Shown here: positions 42,948-57,900 of the stretch, one piece after another
Position numbering within the stretch: position 1 is the stretch's first letter
Layout: each line of letters starts with the position of its first letter
Assembly: GCF_007752135.1 (NCBI RefSeq)
Contig: NZ_CP036298.1
Location: 6,076,859 to 6,140,858 of the forward strand
Length of the DNA stretch: 64,000 bases
Direction: 5' to 3'
Origin: Aureliella helgolandensis
GTDB taxonomy: Bacteria; Planctomycetota; Planctomycetia; Pirellulales; Pirellulaceae
Notes under the pieces: model-generated
Databases searched by the model: none
Seen by the model: only the letters and a program-made list of their open reading frames with translations
What the model was told of the DNA's origin: nothing
Position numbers and translations under genes: made by a program

Positions 42948-45900
42948 TTAGTCGTCCAGCAAATCTTTGAGTTCCGCACTGAGTTGCACTCCGTTTCGAT
43001 ATTGAGCCAATCCAACATCAGTACCGTCGACGGTTTGGCTGCCATCAACGTCACCGTCCAGGTTGGCTCCCGACTGACCAGATTGGCTGTTGATCAGTGC
43101 GACATCCGCAGCGTTGACTTCGGCATCGCCATTGGCATCGCCCAGGATTCGATAGAATCCGAAGAGTCCGTCCACGGCATCGGCGAAGCTGCCGTTACCG
43201 TCGACATCGACCAAAACGCGATAGAATCCGTCGCCGTCTGGCGAATATACGTTGTCTGTCAGTCCGTTGGCTCCAAAGTCCAGCTTCAGTCGAGTGCCGT
43301 CCTTGACGACGTCGAAGTCGGTTACCGCACTACCGGTGCCAGCGGTAACATTCGTTGCGTTCAGACCAAAGCGCTCGACCGCGACTCGCCCCGCAGCCAG
43401 TAGATCACTGAGTCCAGCGTCTGTATTGAAGAGTATGTCTAGGTTGCGGATGTAAGAGCGCTCGGCAGCCCCCTGTTGCACGTCAATTCCCGTGGCTCTC
43501 AAACCGACATCTGCAAAAGTGGCCGTGACCGACACGTCGTCGATCCGTTTGGGAGCCGCCTCGATGTTGCTGGCCGAATCTCGACCGATGCTGAAGAAGC
43601 GATACGTGTGCTGTTGACCGTCCGTTCTACCTTGGTAGCTGATGGAAGCCGAGTAATCACCGTTGCCGTCTTTCACGCCGGCACCAGAAGAACCGACTCG
43701 TTGTGCCACACCGCCGTCCACGGAAACGAACGTGTCAAAGAAGACCAACAAACCGCCACCGCTATCCTGCCCCGTCAACTTAATGTTGAACAGCCCCGTC
43801 GCAGTATGAACCGCACTGACTACGTTCGTTGCAGGTGGGTTGAAGTCGCCCACGCTGATCTGAGTGTCGGAGCCCGATTTGGATTCTACGTTGCCCGCCT
43901 TATCGACGGCAATGCTGCGGAAGAAGTAGTTGTGATTGCTGGTCGCGATAAACTCCGTCGTCAACGCATCTGGACTCAGTGTTGCAAATAGTTGGAACTC
44001 GCCTGCATCCTGGGCTACGTACAGACGATACTCTTTGATGCCGCTAATGTCGTTCGCATCACTTCCGCTGACGGTGATCGAAAAGACGAGGTCATTCGCA
44101 TTGGCTGGCAATGCGACAACACCGCTGGTCGGTGCACCTGAGACTAAGACATTGATGACTTGATCGATGAATAGCCCAACTGCGTCCGTCGTCCGCACAA
44201 CGATCGACTGAGTACCAATAGCGAGATTGCCAGGGTTCGACACCACCAAGTTTGTACCACTGATACCAAACGCTCCGCTAGGATCACCGATAAGTACGTA
44301 CGTGTGGGTGTCGTTTTGGTCGGGATCGAGAGTTGTGAAGCCACCGACCAGCGTATCGGTAGTCAAGATCCTCTGGTTGGATAGCGTCAAATTGGTCGGA
44401 GCTTCGTTGGTGCCGTCGATCGTGACGGTAACGTGGGCCGTGCTGGTGGCACCCACTGCGTCGCTGATGGTGTAGCTAAACGAATCGGTGGCCAAAACGC
44501 CGAGCGGCAAGTAGTCGAATTTCCCGTTGGGATCGTAGGCATAGGTGCCATCCGCGTTGACTTGTAGCAGTGCACCCGATGGCAGAAGACTTATCTGCTT
44601 GCCCACGGAGTCCGCATTGCCTTCGATAGCGGTAACGGTGAATTGATCCGGAGAGACTTTCCCGGTAATCGGATCGATGGACACGTCTACGTCCGAGTCA
44701 TTCCCTAGCAAACTGTCGCGGCCACTATCAAAATTGACATTGGCAGCAATTCCTGCCGGCGCGTCGTCCACAGCCAGCGGTGCATCGTTGACTCCGTGAA
44801 TGGTGACGGTCAACGTCGACTGAACGCTGGTCGTGCCATCGCTGACAGACTGCGTGAAGCTGTCGGTGAGCGTCTTACCTTCTCGTAGTGCGAGTACAGC
44901 GGAGTTGGCCAAATTTGGTTGGTAGGCTACCATTCCATCCGACTGCCATGTGAGCGTGCCGTACACTCCGGTCGCGGGTTTAGTGATGCTCGCGTTGACT
45001 TGAGCAAGCGTCAACACATTTCCGTTATCCACATCGGAGTCGTTGACTAACAGGTTTAGGGAGGATGACGATACCTCGTTGGCTAGCACAGAAATCGCGT
45101 CGGCCTTGGTCACGGGAGCGTCATTGACGCCTGTTACGCTGAGGGAGGCAGTCGCCGTGGACGAGCCGCCGGCTTCATCGCTGACCGTATAGCTGAAACT
45201 GTCATTGGCCGATATCTGAATCGCAGACCCCGTACTGGCCAGTGCGTCCAACGGCGCACTGTCGCTCGGATCGTAAGTAACACTGCCGTCTGCGTTGAGG
45301 GTCAGCTTGGCACCCAACAGAGAGAAGGCTGATACGGCAGTGATGGTCTTCGTATCCAGCGTGCCCGCATCGGTGTCGTTCGCTAGGAATAGTGCAGCAG
45401 CATAAGTCTTCGGCGTTTCCTCGTTGGTAGTCGCCAGCTCGTCGGGTTTAGCTTGCGGAGCTACGTTCAGAACGGTGACCGAGACGTTCTGCACGCGAGT
45501 AGCGATGCCGTCGGAGATGCTGACGATCGCCTTGTACACTCCATCCGTCTTCCCAAGGCTGTCTTGGAGATAAGTGTGGCTGGCGCTGAACATTCCATCT
45601 GCCGCAGTGGGGGCCGAAGGACTCGTATCATCGCCCCAATCGATCGAGACAATGTGTGCATCGTCAATGCCTTGATCGTGATAGCTGCCAGTCAGGGTGA
45701 TTTCCGAATTTTCATTGCCTACCAAGTTATTGACGACCAACGTCGGCTTGGCGTTGTAAACGGTGACATTGGCAGCCGGCGCGGCGCGAACAAAATCGGT
45801 AGCGAGTAGCTTGTCTGTCACCACGGCTGAAATCGTGATACTTCCGTCATTAGTCGGCGTGTAGCCAAACGAATCCGTGGTCGAACTGATATCGACGACC

Positions 45901-48900
45901 CCATTGACGCTCCACTCGATCGTGCGAGTGGCTGCATTGTCGAGTGCGGGGAGGCCAGCCAGAGAGAACACGAGCTGATCCCCTTCGACGCTGTCGGCCG
46001 GTGAGACAATCGAGATGGGCGCGTCGGCATCCACATGAAAAGAGAATGCTTCGGTATTGCTGCTGTCGATCGTAGTTGGTGTTCCCGTGCCCTTTTTGAA
46101 CGAGTCGGTTATGGTGAGCGTGGCTGCATAGTCGCCGGGCTCGACCGGCAAGAACGCCAGCTCGCGGGCGGCCGCCGCATCAGCGGTCAGCGGTATCGCA
46201 GCACCGTTGCGAGTTACCGACCACAGATAGGTCCGCGTGACGGTTTGATCCGTACCACGCAGCAAACCGGCCGGAGCAACAGGGCTGGACTGGTCCGCGT
46301 TGAGCCGCACGACGCTACCTTCAACCAGTGGCGTGGGATTTGGATTGTCGTCCGAAGCCACAAACTGCGTGTCGAGGGCAACCTTCACGACGGGTAGGAT
46401 CGTCAACGCGGCCATAGTAGTTGGCAGAGACGCCGCACCGTCGGAATCCGTAACCGTCAATAAGACTTCGTAATGTCCTGCATAGCTCGGCACGAATTCA
46501 AAATCTTTTGCGTCCGATGTCAAAATCGGATCGCCGTTGTCGTTGGTGACTTCCCACAGGTAAGACAGTTTGTCCTGCGAGCCTGGGTCGACAAAACTCG
46601 TCGAATTGTAGGCAAACGTCTCGCCGACAAAATCACCACCGTCAATGGACAGGCTGAACGCCGCGACGTTTTGCGAAGGAGCCACGTTGAGTACGTTGAA
46701 GGTTGTCTCCGACTCGGCAAACCCACCGTCACCATCCGAGGCTGTGACAGTCAGCGTGTACTTGCCGTTATCGACCAGCTTGAGCGGACTAGCGGCAGCG
46801 GTTGCATAGTCGTCGGTCCAAATTCCATTTCGAAGCGGATCAGCGACTCCTAACACCGTTATGGATTTAAGAGTGCCCGATGGACGGTAACTATTATCAA
46901 AATTGGACTTCAGGAAATGAATAATCGCGTTCGGTCCGTCGAAGACTGCATTGTCATCAACGTCGACGTATGAGAACTGCGAAACACCATCTACGAAGGC
47001 TTCGAAGAGTTTGCTATTCCCATCGCGACGGATCGTAAGCTGGTGAAAAGTGTTTTCGGGAAGTGCGCTGTTTGGGCCATGGAGAGAAAAGGTAGCGCCA
47101 TAGCCATAAAAGTACAGCGATCCATTGCGGCTGTAAATGCCATCAGACTCCTGGAGGTTATTGAAATCGATCAGCTTCACATCGCTGTTATTTAGATCGG
47201 TCTTAAACTCCATTTGGATCTCGTACGTCTCAGGATCGACCGCACCACTGAGGCTGGGCCCTTGTCCCTCTCCGAAGACGTATCCCGTCGAAGTGATCGA
47301 TCCTTCGCCGACCAGGGGGGGACCGCCATGAGTATCGGACAAAGATGTATTGAGCAGATACTCGTGCTGCACGACCAGATTTGAAGGAAACGGTACCGTC
47401 GCATCGAGCCCCAGTGGCCCACGATCGGCGATCAACGTGCCTGCCCCTTCATCGAATGGCATGTAGAGCCGCAGTGTGCTGTCACGCGTATCGATCTGCC
47501 CCAGCAGCACCTTCTTCAGGTCTGTTGAATTCAAGGCACGATTCCAAATCGCCAGCTCATCCAGCTTGCCAACGAAGGCAGTCCCCGGATCGCCCCCCCC
47601 GCCAACGAAAGATTGCGATTGACCGACAATCAATCCTCCAGCATCGACGTGCAGCGGCGATTGGTTGCTCAGATCTTGTTTACCTTTCGGGTCGCCGTCG
47701 ACAAACAGCTCTGCCTCGCCCGTTTTCAAATTGCGGGAAATCGCGATGTGGTGGTAGCTGCCGTCGGCGAGGTTTGGCAGTCCGCTCCAAGTGACCGTTT
47801 GCCCGTTGGATGTCAACTGTAGTTCGTTCGGGTCGAGCAACTCGATCACGAATTCATTGAGTTGCGAAGAGTTTGCGACACTCAAGATGACTTGGCGGCT
47901 GATTTCGCTCGTCTTCGCCCAGAAGGTGGTTGTCAGATTGGTAGCTCCATCGAGAGCACGCTTGGATAGTGCGAGCGCGTCGTTGTTGAACTCAATTGCG
48001 TTGTGAACGAGGCTAGTCTGAATGCCGAGCGGGTCTGTGACGGTGACGGTAGAAACTAGATTGGCTATATCGGCGGCATTTCCATCGGTGACTGTGATCG
48101 TGCCACCGCTTCCTGCCACGCCGTCAATGTGTACTGGCAATTGAAAGTTCGAGCCAAGCACCGGCGTACCGACCGAGAGTGTTTGGCCTTCGTAGATCGC
48201 GACCCCAGCCTGAGCTGGGTCAAAGCTCGGCACCGATGGTATGAGTGGTGCGACATTCGTTTCCGGAGTGACCAGGATTGGGAACTTGAAATTTCTGACG
48301 TTCGCAACACCAATTCCGAGACTCGAAGCCGTCAAGTCAATGGGCGATGACGATCCACTGGCTGAGACGTCTCCAGTGACCGTCCAGGGGACAGACGAAT
48401 CAGACTTCCAGCTTGCGCTATGGATTGTCCCATTGTAATCATTGGGACCTAAATCAGCGGCCTTCGAACCTGTACCTTCATCGAGCGGCCAGTAACCGAT
48501 CAGCCCAGAACTGCTAGCTGCGGGGTTGTTCGCGACAACCTTTGCCAAATCACTGGCAGATAGAACGCGATTCCAAACGGCAACATCATTGACCGATCCA
48601 TGGTACTGTTCAGTTGTGGTCGAATTGTTAGCTGTTCTTGCTCCGATCGCAAAACCGGTAGTGGTCGTCACTACAGGGCTACTGCCTGCCACAGTACCGG
48701 CTGCTACTCCATTGAGGTAGAATTGCACACCGTTGTTGGGTAACATCGTGACGGCGATGTGCGACCACTGGTTCAGCGGCAGCGTGGAGGTACTGGAATA
48801 GTCTTGAAGACCGACTCGACCAAAGTGAATTTCATTATTGAACAATCCCAATTTCCAGCCGCCAGTTGACTTCGATGCAATTACTTGTTGATACGCATAA

Positions 48901-51900
48901 AGAGAACTAGGCTTCACCCAAGCCGATACTGTAAAGCCGTTTGTAAGATTCCCTAATGCTTGTGATGTTCCCAAGTCAACAAACTGATTGTCGGCAAAGC
49001 CTAACGTCTTTATCGCGAACGGCAAGTTAACGGTGTCGCCCTGTTGAAAAGCCAAATCCGTGTCAGCGGGCAATACGCCCGTCGGCAACGCCAGCCTATC
49101 GAGATCCAATTTTCTCAGCGTATCAAGAGTCGAAGTCGAAACCGGATCGACATTGGTGCCTGCAAGTTCTAGGCTCGTCAGCTTGTTCAGGCTTCCTAGT
49201 GGCGTGATATCCGTCACGGTTGGACTATTGGTCAAGTCGAGTGTCTCGAGCCTTGGATTGCCGACGGATTCTCCCGTCTCTGACATCCTCGGAATCAACG
49301 TATTCAGATCGATAAGGCTGTCGCTCGTGGCGCGAGTAAGTGTTGGCGGGTGAGCGCCTTCTCTACTGCTGATGGTAATGTCAAACGGACTGTCCCCAAC
49401 CTGATTGACACTCCTTAGCAGGATGCCGTTGTTAGAGGCGGGATAGTCAATCCAGCGGTTAACAACACTACTAGGAATTGCGAAGTCCACAAACTTACCG
49501 AGGGTAGAATCGCTAAGCCTTTTCTGGTCGAGGTGGGTGGGATCAACGATTCCGTTGGGACCGCCCCCTTGGATCGTGCCCCACAGCGTGCTTTCGTCCC
49601 AAGTGGCCTTGGATTCCACTACTTGAACATCCTGATAACCGCTTATGATTGAAGTGTGATAGATCGTCAGTGTTACGTTATCGGTGACTCGATCCCAGGT
49701 TGAAACATCAAATTTGAGAAACGCAGAACTTCTGTATCCGCCGGTGCCAAGAATCAAGAGGGTTGGAGAAGCACCAAAATTTTGACCTTGAGCCGATTCC
49801 AGGAGAAACGTATCTAGCACTGGCGCGAGAGCTACAGGTGCCGCGTCTCTCGATAAATCCAACGTCTTGAGATGGGTGGCTTGCTCGATTCCGGTTAGGT
49901 CAATCGCTGTTGCAGAAGCCAATGTTTGAATCTGATTTACCTGGGTAGCGCGCAATACAGCCGACTGGTCTCCAATTCCGAGCGTTGTGTTGATAGCCGC
50001 TCGCAATGACCTACTCGGTACGTCCACAATCGGATCGAGCACGGGCTCCAGACTGTTAAACGTCAGCTCGGATATCGCGGGAGCGGTACTGCTCTCAAAG
50101 GTCTCTCGATCGCGGATCTCGGTTGGCTCGGCCACGTAGGTGTCCGTGCCACTGTCGCCAAAGATGCGATCGATGCCTTGATTGCCAACGAGTGTATCAT
50201 TGCCATCACCGCCGTGAATCACATCGCGGTCTGGATGGGAGCTGGTCTCGTGGGTCTGCCCGCGAATAGGGGCATCGAATTCAATGTTGATCGATTGCGG
50301 TGTGCTGCCCCCAATGACCCGCAGGTAGTACGTGCCTGCTTCCAGCGTTCGCAAGTCAAAGATGTTTAGCGAAGCATGCGCGCGTCGATCAACCACCCCA
50401 CCAAGTGCGTCCGTCAATTCGATGGCAACATTGCCATGGACCTGAATCGCATTGCCCGCTTTGCCGTCACCGAGAGTTGTAAATTGGAACCAGCGATCTT
50501 GGTTGGCTGTAATCTCGTACGGCTCGCCTCCCTCGTTGAACAATTCTGGTCGCCCAGTGCCGCGATCGACAACAAACGAACCACTCCCTGCGACCGAAAA
50601 ATTCTCTAGGACATCGTAGCTAGCCGGTAAAGAAATCCGCCCGCGCGAACCGTAGATGGCGTAGACTTGGCCAGCTTCGGTGCGGCCATTTTGGTTGGTG
50701 GCTAAACCGGCGGGAATGACAAGATCGTCGATGCCATCGGCGTTGAGATCGATCCCAGGGGCTATGAGGGCACCACCCAAGGCGTCGAACGAGGAGATTC
50801 GCTCGGGTGCAAAAATTCCTGAGCCATAGGTTCCGTTCTTGCCACCTTTGCTATCCAACGCGACGGTGCCCGTAGCCTCATCGAACTTGTACCAGTTGGC
50901 GAGAGTTGATTCGTCCCCAATGATACCGGTTGTGGAAACTTGACTGATCTCCTCTGAGGTTAATACAGTCGACCAGATCGCGAAATTGTCGAGTCCACCA
51001 TAGTAGGCCTCGGCAGGATTCAAGCCGCTATTGACTCCGGCCTGATCTTGCCCCAGCTGCAATCCACCGGACGAAATATGGATGGCAGCTGCACCAATGT
51101 TTTTAGTCCCGCGCGAAACTCCGTCAACGAACAGTTCGATTTTCTGATGTGCACTATCGATCGTGACGGCGAAGTCATGGAGCCGATCGCTCGAGTTGGG
51201 TATGGACCAATTTGGAAAGTCACCGTTGAGAATAACGCCCACGGTGGTTGGCGAAGTAAAGCCGACCCACAAACCATGTCCGTTTGGTGAAGTGCTCCAA
51301 CCATCGAGGATTGCTGCATATTGATGCCCACTCTTAAAGGAGGACTTGGCGGAAAACGTTAGAGTCTGATTCAGCTTGCCGTTGAGTACCTCGTACGGCA
51401 AACTGACGGAGTCGTTGTCGAAGTTGAGGTACTTGTCCGACGTTGCAAATTGCCCTGAGAAGGGAACGGTAACATTAGCATTGGACAACGAAACGGTCGC
51501 TCCCTGCGATGCGATCGAATAGATCACTTTGACGGCATCGTTGTCGCCAGCGCTGGCCTGGACGACTGCCAAATCCATGACGCCATCGCCATTGAAGTCG
51601 CCAGCCATCGGGAACAGGAAGTCACCAGCGATCGAGATATTTGCAGACGCTGTGAACAATTGCGACAAGTATTGTGAACCGTAGTAGATTTCAATCTTGT
51701 CGGCGCGAACCACGGCCAAATCGTCGAAACCATCGTTGTTTAAGTCGCCCAATCCTACAATCCGAGCGGTCGCGGTGCCCAAAGCTCCTGTATACTGTGT
51801 CGTATTGATGGTCAGTTCACTCTTATCAGCGAACGCCACGTCGTCGACACCGTCGCCATCAATGTCTCCCACGGGCTGAGCCGCGAAGCCGGTCCCCGCT

Positions 51901-54900
51901 GTCAACCCTTTGGATGACGGTACAAAGTTCAGAATCGTGTTACTAACAGTTACCGCACCCGCAGCCAACTGTGTTCCCGAGAAGACATAGCCCGCGTTAC
52001 TACCGCCAGTGAATATCTCCGGAGCCGAAACAAGCAGATCCGCATATTTGTCAGCGTTGTAGTGCAATATCGAAAGAGTCGATGCGGGCGTAGCCAGCAA
52101 CTCTATGTTGTTGAAAGCGATATTTCGGCTGTTGGAAGTCGTGAGTTGATTGTCGACGAATGATTGATTCCAATTGCGAGGCCAAAGACCAAGTCCGCCT
52201 AAAGGCAGATCAAACTGTTGTCCGCCAAATACAACGCGAGCCAGCGTGGTTGCCGAAGAGCCGACGCCAGACTCTAGAATGAAAGCCAAATCGGCATAGC
52301 CATCGCCATTGATATCACCTTGCCCACTGGCGGGGCGTCCGAGCGCCGTATTGTCAATAACGATATTGGCAACATCCGACACCTTGCTCAGATCATCCAA
52401 ATCCACAGGGCCAAACAGCACATAGCTCTTGGTTGCGCCCGTGGCCATGTAGTCTTCCAAGCCGTCTGCGTTGAAGTCGCCAATCGGATTGAGAGACGAA
52501 AGCTGTTCACTTTGGTCGACGCCTTCAAGGCCAAGAATATCTGACTGAAAATTCGCAACGGTACGGAGTGGTGCTTGGTACAGATTTTGAATTTCGTCGG
52601 TCGTCAATGGACGGTCGTAAATATAAACCTCGTCGAGCTGCTCAGCGAACTGGTTATTGCTTGCCAAATTCCCGATATACTTCAGCGTATCACGTCCTGG
52701 ACGGTCAGCCGTTCCAACGAGTTTTGCGTCGAGGTAATAGTCGATAGCACCGTCGTGTCGGACGGCAGTGAGCTGGTGCCATTGGTTGGCATAGTCCGAC
52801 GGAACCAAGTCAAAATTGCTATCGCGGAAACCACCGCTGTATGTTGTGTACATCCCGAGATTGTTCGTTCCGCCGTTGATTGTCACAAAATTGTTAAAAC
52901 CACGAGCGTCGTTGAAGAGTACGTTTTCAGCCGATGTATCGATGATATTTTTGAACCAAGCCGAGACTGTCCACTCTGTTCCCGCAGTAAAGCTTGCTTT
53001 GTCGATTTGAACGACCGACGATTGACCACTAAACACTGCCGCACCGCCGGAAACACCGGACGCTCCATAGCTAACATTAGGTGTTAGTGCTGTGTTTCCG
53101 TTGCCTGTGTCGTCCAAGCCGAGATTGGACGCAGTGTCGAATGAGTAATGAAGCAATGGGTCGGCGGGAGCCTCAACCAACGAAACTAAGCTTGCACCTT
53201 TGCGAGGCGCAAGCAATTTACTCTGATACGGCTTCGCCAATGCGGACTCATAGGCTTCAGAAGGAAAACTATTGTTACCGAGCTCCGCCGGTAATACCGA
53301 CTGATATGGGTAAGCGAGATAAGCTGAATCAACAGGCGCGTTGCCGAATACAGTGTCATCGCCGCTGCCAGCATCAATCTTGTCACTTCCCAATCCACCA
53401 ACCACATAATCAATTCCGGCACCACCGTTGATGTTGTCCGCGTAGGCACCGCCAAACAGGGCATCGTTACCATCGCCACCATCGATTCGTAGCGACGATT
53501 CCGGCGCTCCCTGTTCCCGATCACCAAGATCAATGCCCCATTCTTCATAGAGATCGGGATGTGTTGCTCCAATTAAGCTCGTGTCAGGGCCTAGCGCAAA
53601 GCTGCTTTGGACTTGTGCCTTCGTCAGTACACGATTGTAAATCCGAAACTCGTCGATCTTTCCATTGAAATTCGGAAGATTGGAAAAACTTGATCGACCG
53701 AGCCAATTGTTTACGTCACCAAGTTCAGCCAAAGTCGTGAAGGTGGGTGATTCAACGGCGCGAATACCGTCAATGTAGATCTCGACAGATCCGTCAGCGC
53801 CTGCTACGGGTGTTGGATCGCTCGAATAATTAACCAGCACGTGATGCTTCGTGCCGGGCGTCAGGGCTGCTGGCGTTTGCACAAAATTCGGACCAGCGCT
53901 GCCTCGGTGAACTACTTCTACGGCTTGGTGCAGACTTGCGTCCGCTCCCACAAAGACTCGAATATTGTCGGCGCGAGGTTCGTTTGTCGGGCTGACATAG
54001 TTAGCCAATGGGTCAGAATGATAGGAAGTGATGCGGTAGCGTCCCGCTGGTAGCGATGCGAAACTGGTGCGTATCACGCCGTTATTGGTACCAAAAAAGT
54101 CTACGCCTAATTTGGTAAGTGGCTGCGCGTTCGACCCGCCTCGATCGCGAGAAGATAGTCCCCCAACAGCTACGCCAAATTGATCAACCGCCGAAATCGC
54201 AAAATCGAATGTATCGCCGGTTGTCGCCACAAGGCCAGGATTCGAGAGCTGGTTGGCAACAACAGCCCCCGGTTCCGCCATTCCGCCTGATGCTTGCACA
54301 TCAATCAGTGCGTACGGCTCGAACGATCCGGAGTTGTCCTTTTCAATTCGAATTCCGCTCAAAGCAAATGAGCTCGAAAGCGTTGACGTTCGCCCGTCGA
54401 AAACGATGTCAAGATTACCCGTACCCGGCACGTCCACGGAAAACTGAGCTTGGGTCGATTCGACGTCCTGAGTCGTTATAGGACGCGCGTATATACTGTG
54501 ATTAAACCGGTCTATTGCTGTTGCGTCGCCAGAAGCACCTGTAAATACGTAGGGTGCGTCTACATCAAGGGAGACATTGATATTGCCACTAAAGGTTCCT
54601 CCGGGTGCTTGAATTTCTCCCGATGTTGACGATCCAAAATCGAATAAACGACTACCTTGTACCAATTCATCCGTAGTGACCCACATCTCGAATGCTGCAT
54701 CTTTCAATCCAGATACCAGCCCGTTGGGAAGATCCACGTAGCCTGATGTGGCCGAGTCCCCACCGCGCAGGTTGACAATGCCGCCGCCCAGAGCGGTTTC
54801 GACGGTTCCACCGATGTCGCCGCGCAGAACTCCATTCGCCCCACCAACCGAATCGGTGATGATGGCTCCGTCACCACCGTTGCCATCGAAGCTATAGCGG

Positions 54901-57900
54901 TGAATCAGCGGCGAATTGATCGGCAGGAATTTGAACTCGGGGTCGGCATGAAACACGTCATCGCCATCGTTGGTGACGATCTCCGTGTTTTCAACATCGC
55001 GAGTTTGATAGTACAGATACTCCTGTTCGTATACCTCGCGTCCCAGGTAGTCTGTAGTGGTCACGAATTCTTGCTTGCCAATGTCCCATATTAGGCTGGT
55101 GAATTCATAGCGGTGTAGTCCCGTGTTGTAACGCATGGCAGCGTAGTCGGGGACGGGCAAGCCGCGACGGTCGAGATCGCCGCCGAGGAACAATACGCGG
55201 TCGGTACCATCGCCGCCGATGAATTGATCGCTCTGTGTCGAAATGTACGTCTGAGAGGCAGGATCAAAATTGGTATTGGGTTGATTGCCCAACAGTGGCA
55301 GTGCGTCGGGGATGATCTGGAAGGTGTCATCGCCATCGCCGCCGAAGAGCAAGTCGCTGGCACCACGATCCTTGCCACCGGTGAGGACATCATTCCCTGG
55401 GCCGCCAAAGATCCAGTCCTCGCCGGGGCCGCCTTGCAAAATGTCGTCGCCGTCGCCACCGAGGATCACATCGCGGCGCTCGGAATCTGCGCGAAGTGAC
55501 ATCTCGATCTGTGGGTAGGTCGATGGTAGCGCGCCGCCGTCGAGATCGAATCGCAGGTCGTATAGCGTGGGGACCGTATTGCTGGTGATTCGCAGATAGT
55601 ACGTTTCATTTGCATTGTCTAACGCAGACAAATTCGTGAGCTTGGCCGAGTCACCCGTCGGAGTGAAGTTTGGTGGTGGAGAAGGGACTTGGAGCAGCGG
55701 TACTTCACCAGCCTTCGGTCCAGTCAGCAGGTCAATTTGAGCGGCTGTAAAAATCTCGAGCTTCAAGTCGTCAATCGGCGAGCCGCTGGCCGTGCTGATG
55801 GAACCAAGCACGCTGCCCGCATTGGCCAAGGTGAACGCATACCAATCGACATCGTTCGGACTATCGATCGAAAGTCCGTTGAACTGCACCACTCCGCCAA
55901 CTAATGGCTTGCCATCGAAGGATGCGTCGACGCCGTCCACGGGGGCGAGCAGATGGAAGGCCTGTTGCGGCACGTCATTGCGACTACGTGGATTGGTGCT
56001 GTTTGGATCGGAACTGCCGGTCGAACTCTCCGATTTGTCGACCAGGATGGAATTCCCGCCACGGATAGTGACGGTATCGTCCCCGTCACCGGCGTCGATC
56101 CAGACCGATTTTTGCACGGTGGGGCCAATTGTAATCTTGTCGTTGCCACCCAAGGCGTCAATCAAGATCACCGAGAAGTCACCCTCTGGGGGCAACAATT
56201 TTGCAATCAATTCGCTTCTAGTGATCCCCGCTTCTACGGCAGCCGCAGCTTGGGCCAAGGCATCGCCGCGCTGGTCTGGATTCGTGACCGCGCGCAGTTG
56301 ATCCATTTTGAACTGCAAATCATCGGTATTCCAAACCGGATTGCCTTTCTCGTCAGTAGCACTGAAATCCAAGCGAACTTGAGCCGCAAAGCTGAAATTG
56401 CCCCCGTTTTCTGTCAGGCGCGTGATCAAATGGTGATCGGCCAGTAGGCCGGGCTCGGTGACAAAGTCTACGTTGATTTGGTCCGCTGCATTGGTGCCGC
56501 CGATATACCAAACTTGATCCGACTCCTTGGCGTATTCCTTCCAAGCATCCCCCGCGTCGCCGCCATCCATCGATTCGAACGTGCTGCCGTCAGCGCGATA
56601 CAACTCATCCGAGCCACCGTTGCCGTACATGAAGTCGACGGTGGTGCCACCGAACAGATCGTCGCTCCGCTCGCTACCCAACATACGGTTCAAGCCCGTG
56701 GTCTCTTGGATGCGAGCCGCACGAACCGGGCCAACTGGAACATTATCGTCTGGATCGAAGATGCCATTGTCGTTCAAGTCGCCGTCGTCGTTGAAGAGAT
56801 TTCCGTCCGTGTCTACGAAGACACCGAAACCACGATCCGGGTAGTTTGCCGAAGTGCCAGGAGGAACGAGGGCGGGCTGCGGATCAAAGCTCCAAGCGTA
56901 CAAACGGTTCGTACCTTGGCCGCCGATCAGGTCATCGTTGCCTTGACCAGCGTATAGGATGTCTTCGTCGAGAGTCGAACCACCACCACCGTCACCCCAC
57001 AGCCGATCGTCGCCGCCAAAACCCCAGATAGTATCGTCGCCGATGCCACCGTCTAAACGATCGCGTCCATCGGATCCGATGAGTTTGTCGTTGCCGCTGT
57101 TGCCATCAAACACGGCGACCCAATCACGCGAACGATTTGCCAGTGCGGAGAGATCGAGTGGGCCAAACCCAACTGGAATGTTTACCGACGCCAGAGCGCC
57201 AGCAGCCAGAGCATCTTTGGTCACAAAGCCCAGCGTATCGTTCCCAGCCAATCCAGAAATACGGAATTGTTCGACTGCCGGTTTGCCTGTACTGTCAACG
57301 ATGTTGAACGGCATGAGATGTCCGTTGACAAGCACCGTGCTCTTCTTATCGACTTGGCCCAGCAGGATTGTATCGTTGCCGGTAGTACCATCGATGACAA
57401 GAATGTCGGTCGCGTTATCGTCGGGTGTATCCCCCTTAGCCACGTTACCGTAGTGCCCGTCGATGGTGTCAGCACCTGGATCGAGATGTCCATCATTACC
57501 AAGGTGCGTGGACAACACGAACATGTCGATACCACTACCGCCATATTGCGTGTCGCTCCCCTGTTGGCCATCGATGTAATCGGTGCCAAGCCCGCCCCAA
57601 ATCGTGTCGTTGCCTCCACCGCCGTAGAGTTGATCTTCTCCGCTACCGCCGACGATGATGTCATCGGCACCATCGACGTCAGCTTCTGTGCCGAGCCCAG
57701 CTAGGCTGTGGGGGCGATAGTTCGGGCCAACCAATTCATCCCCGGCGATGAACTCATTGCCGCTACCGCCATCGAAAACCTCCTGGCGCGCATTGCCATG
57801 CAAGTAATCTCCGCCAGCACCGCCGAAGAGTTGATCACCATCGTAGTCGTTCTGCGCTCGGTACTCAGTCAGAGAGCTCATCTCCGGTGCATAGGCATAC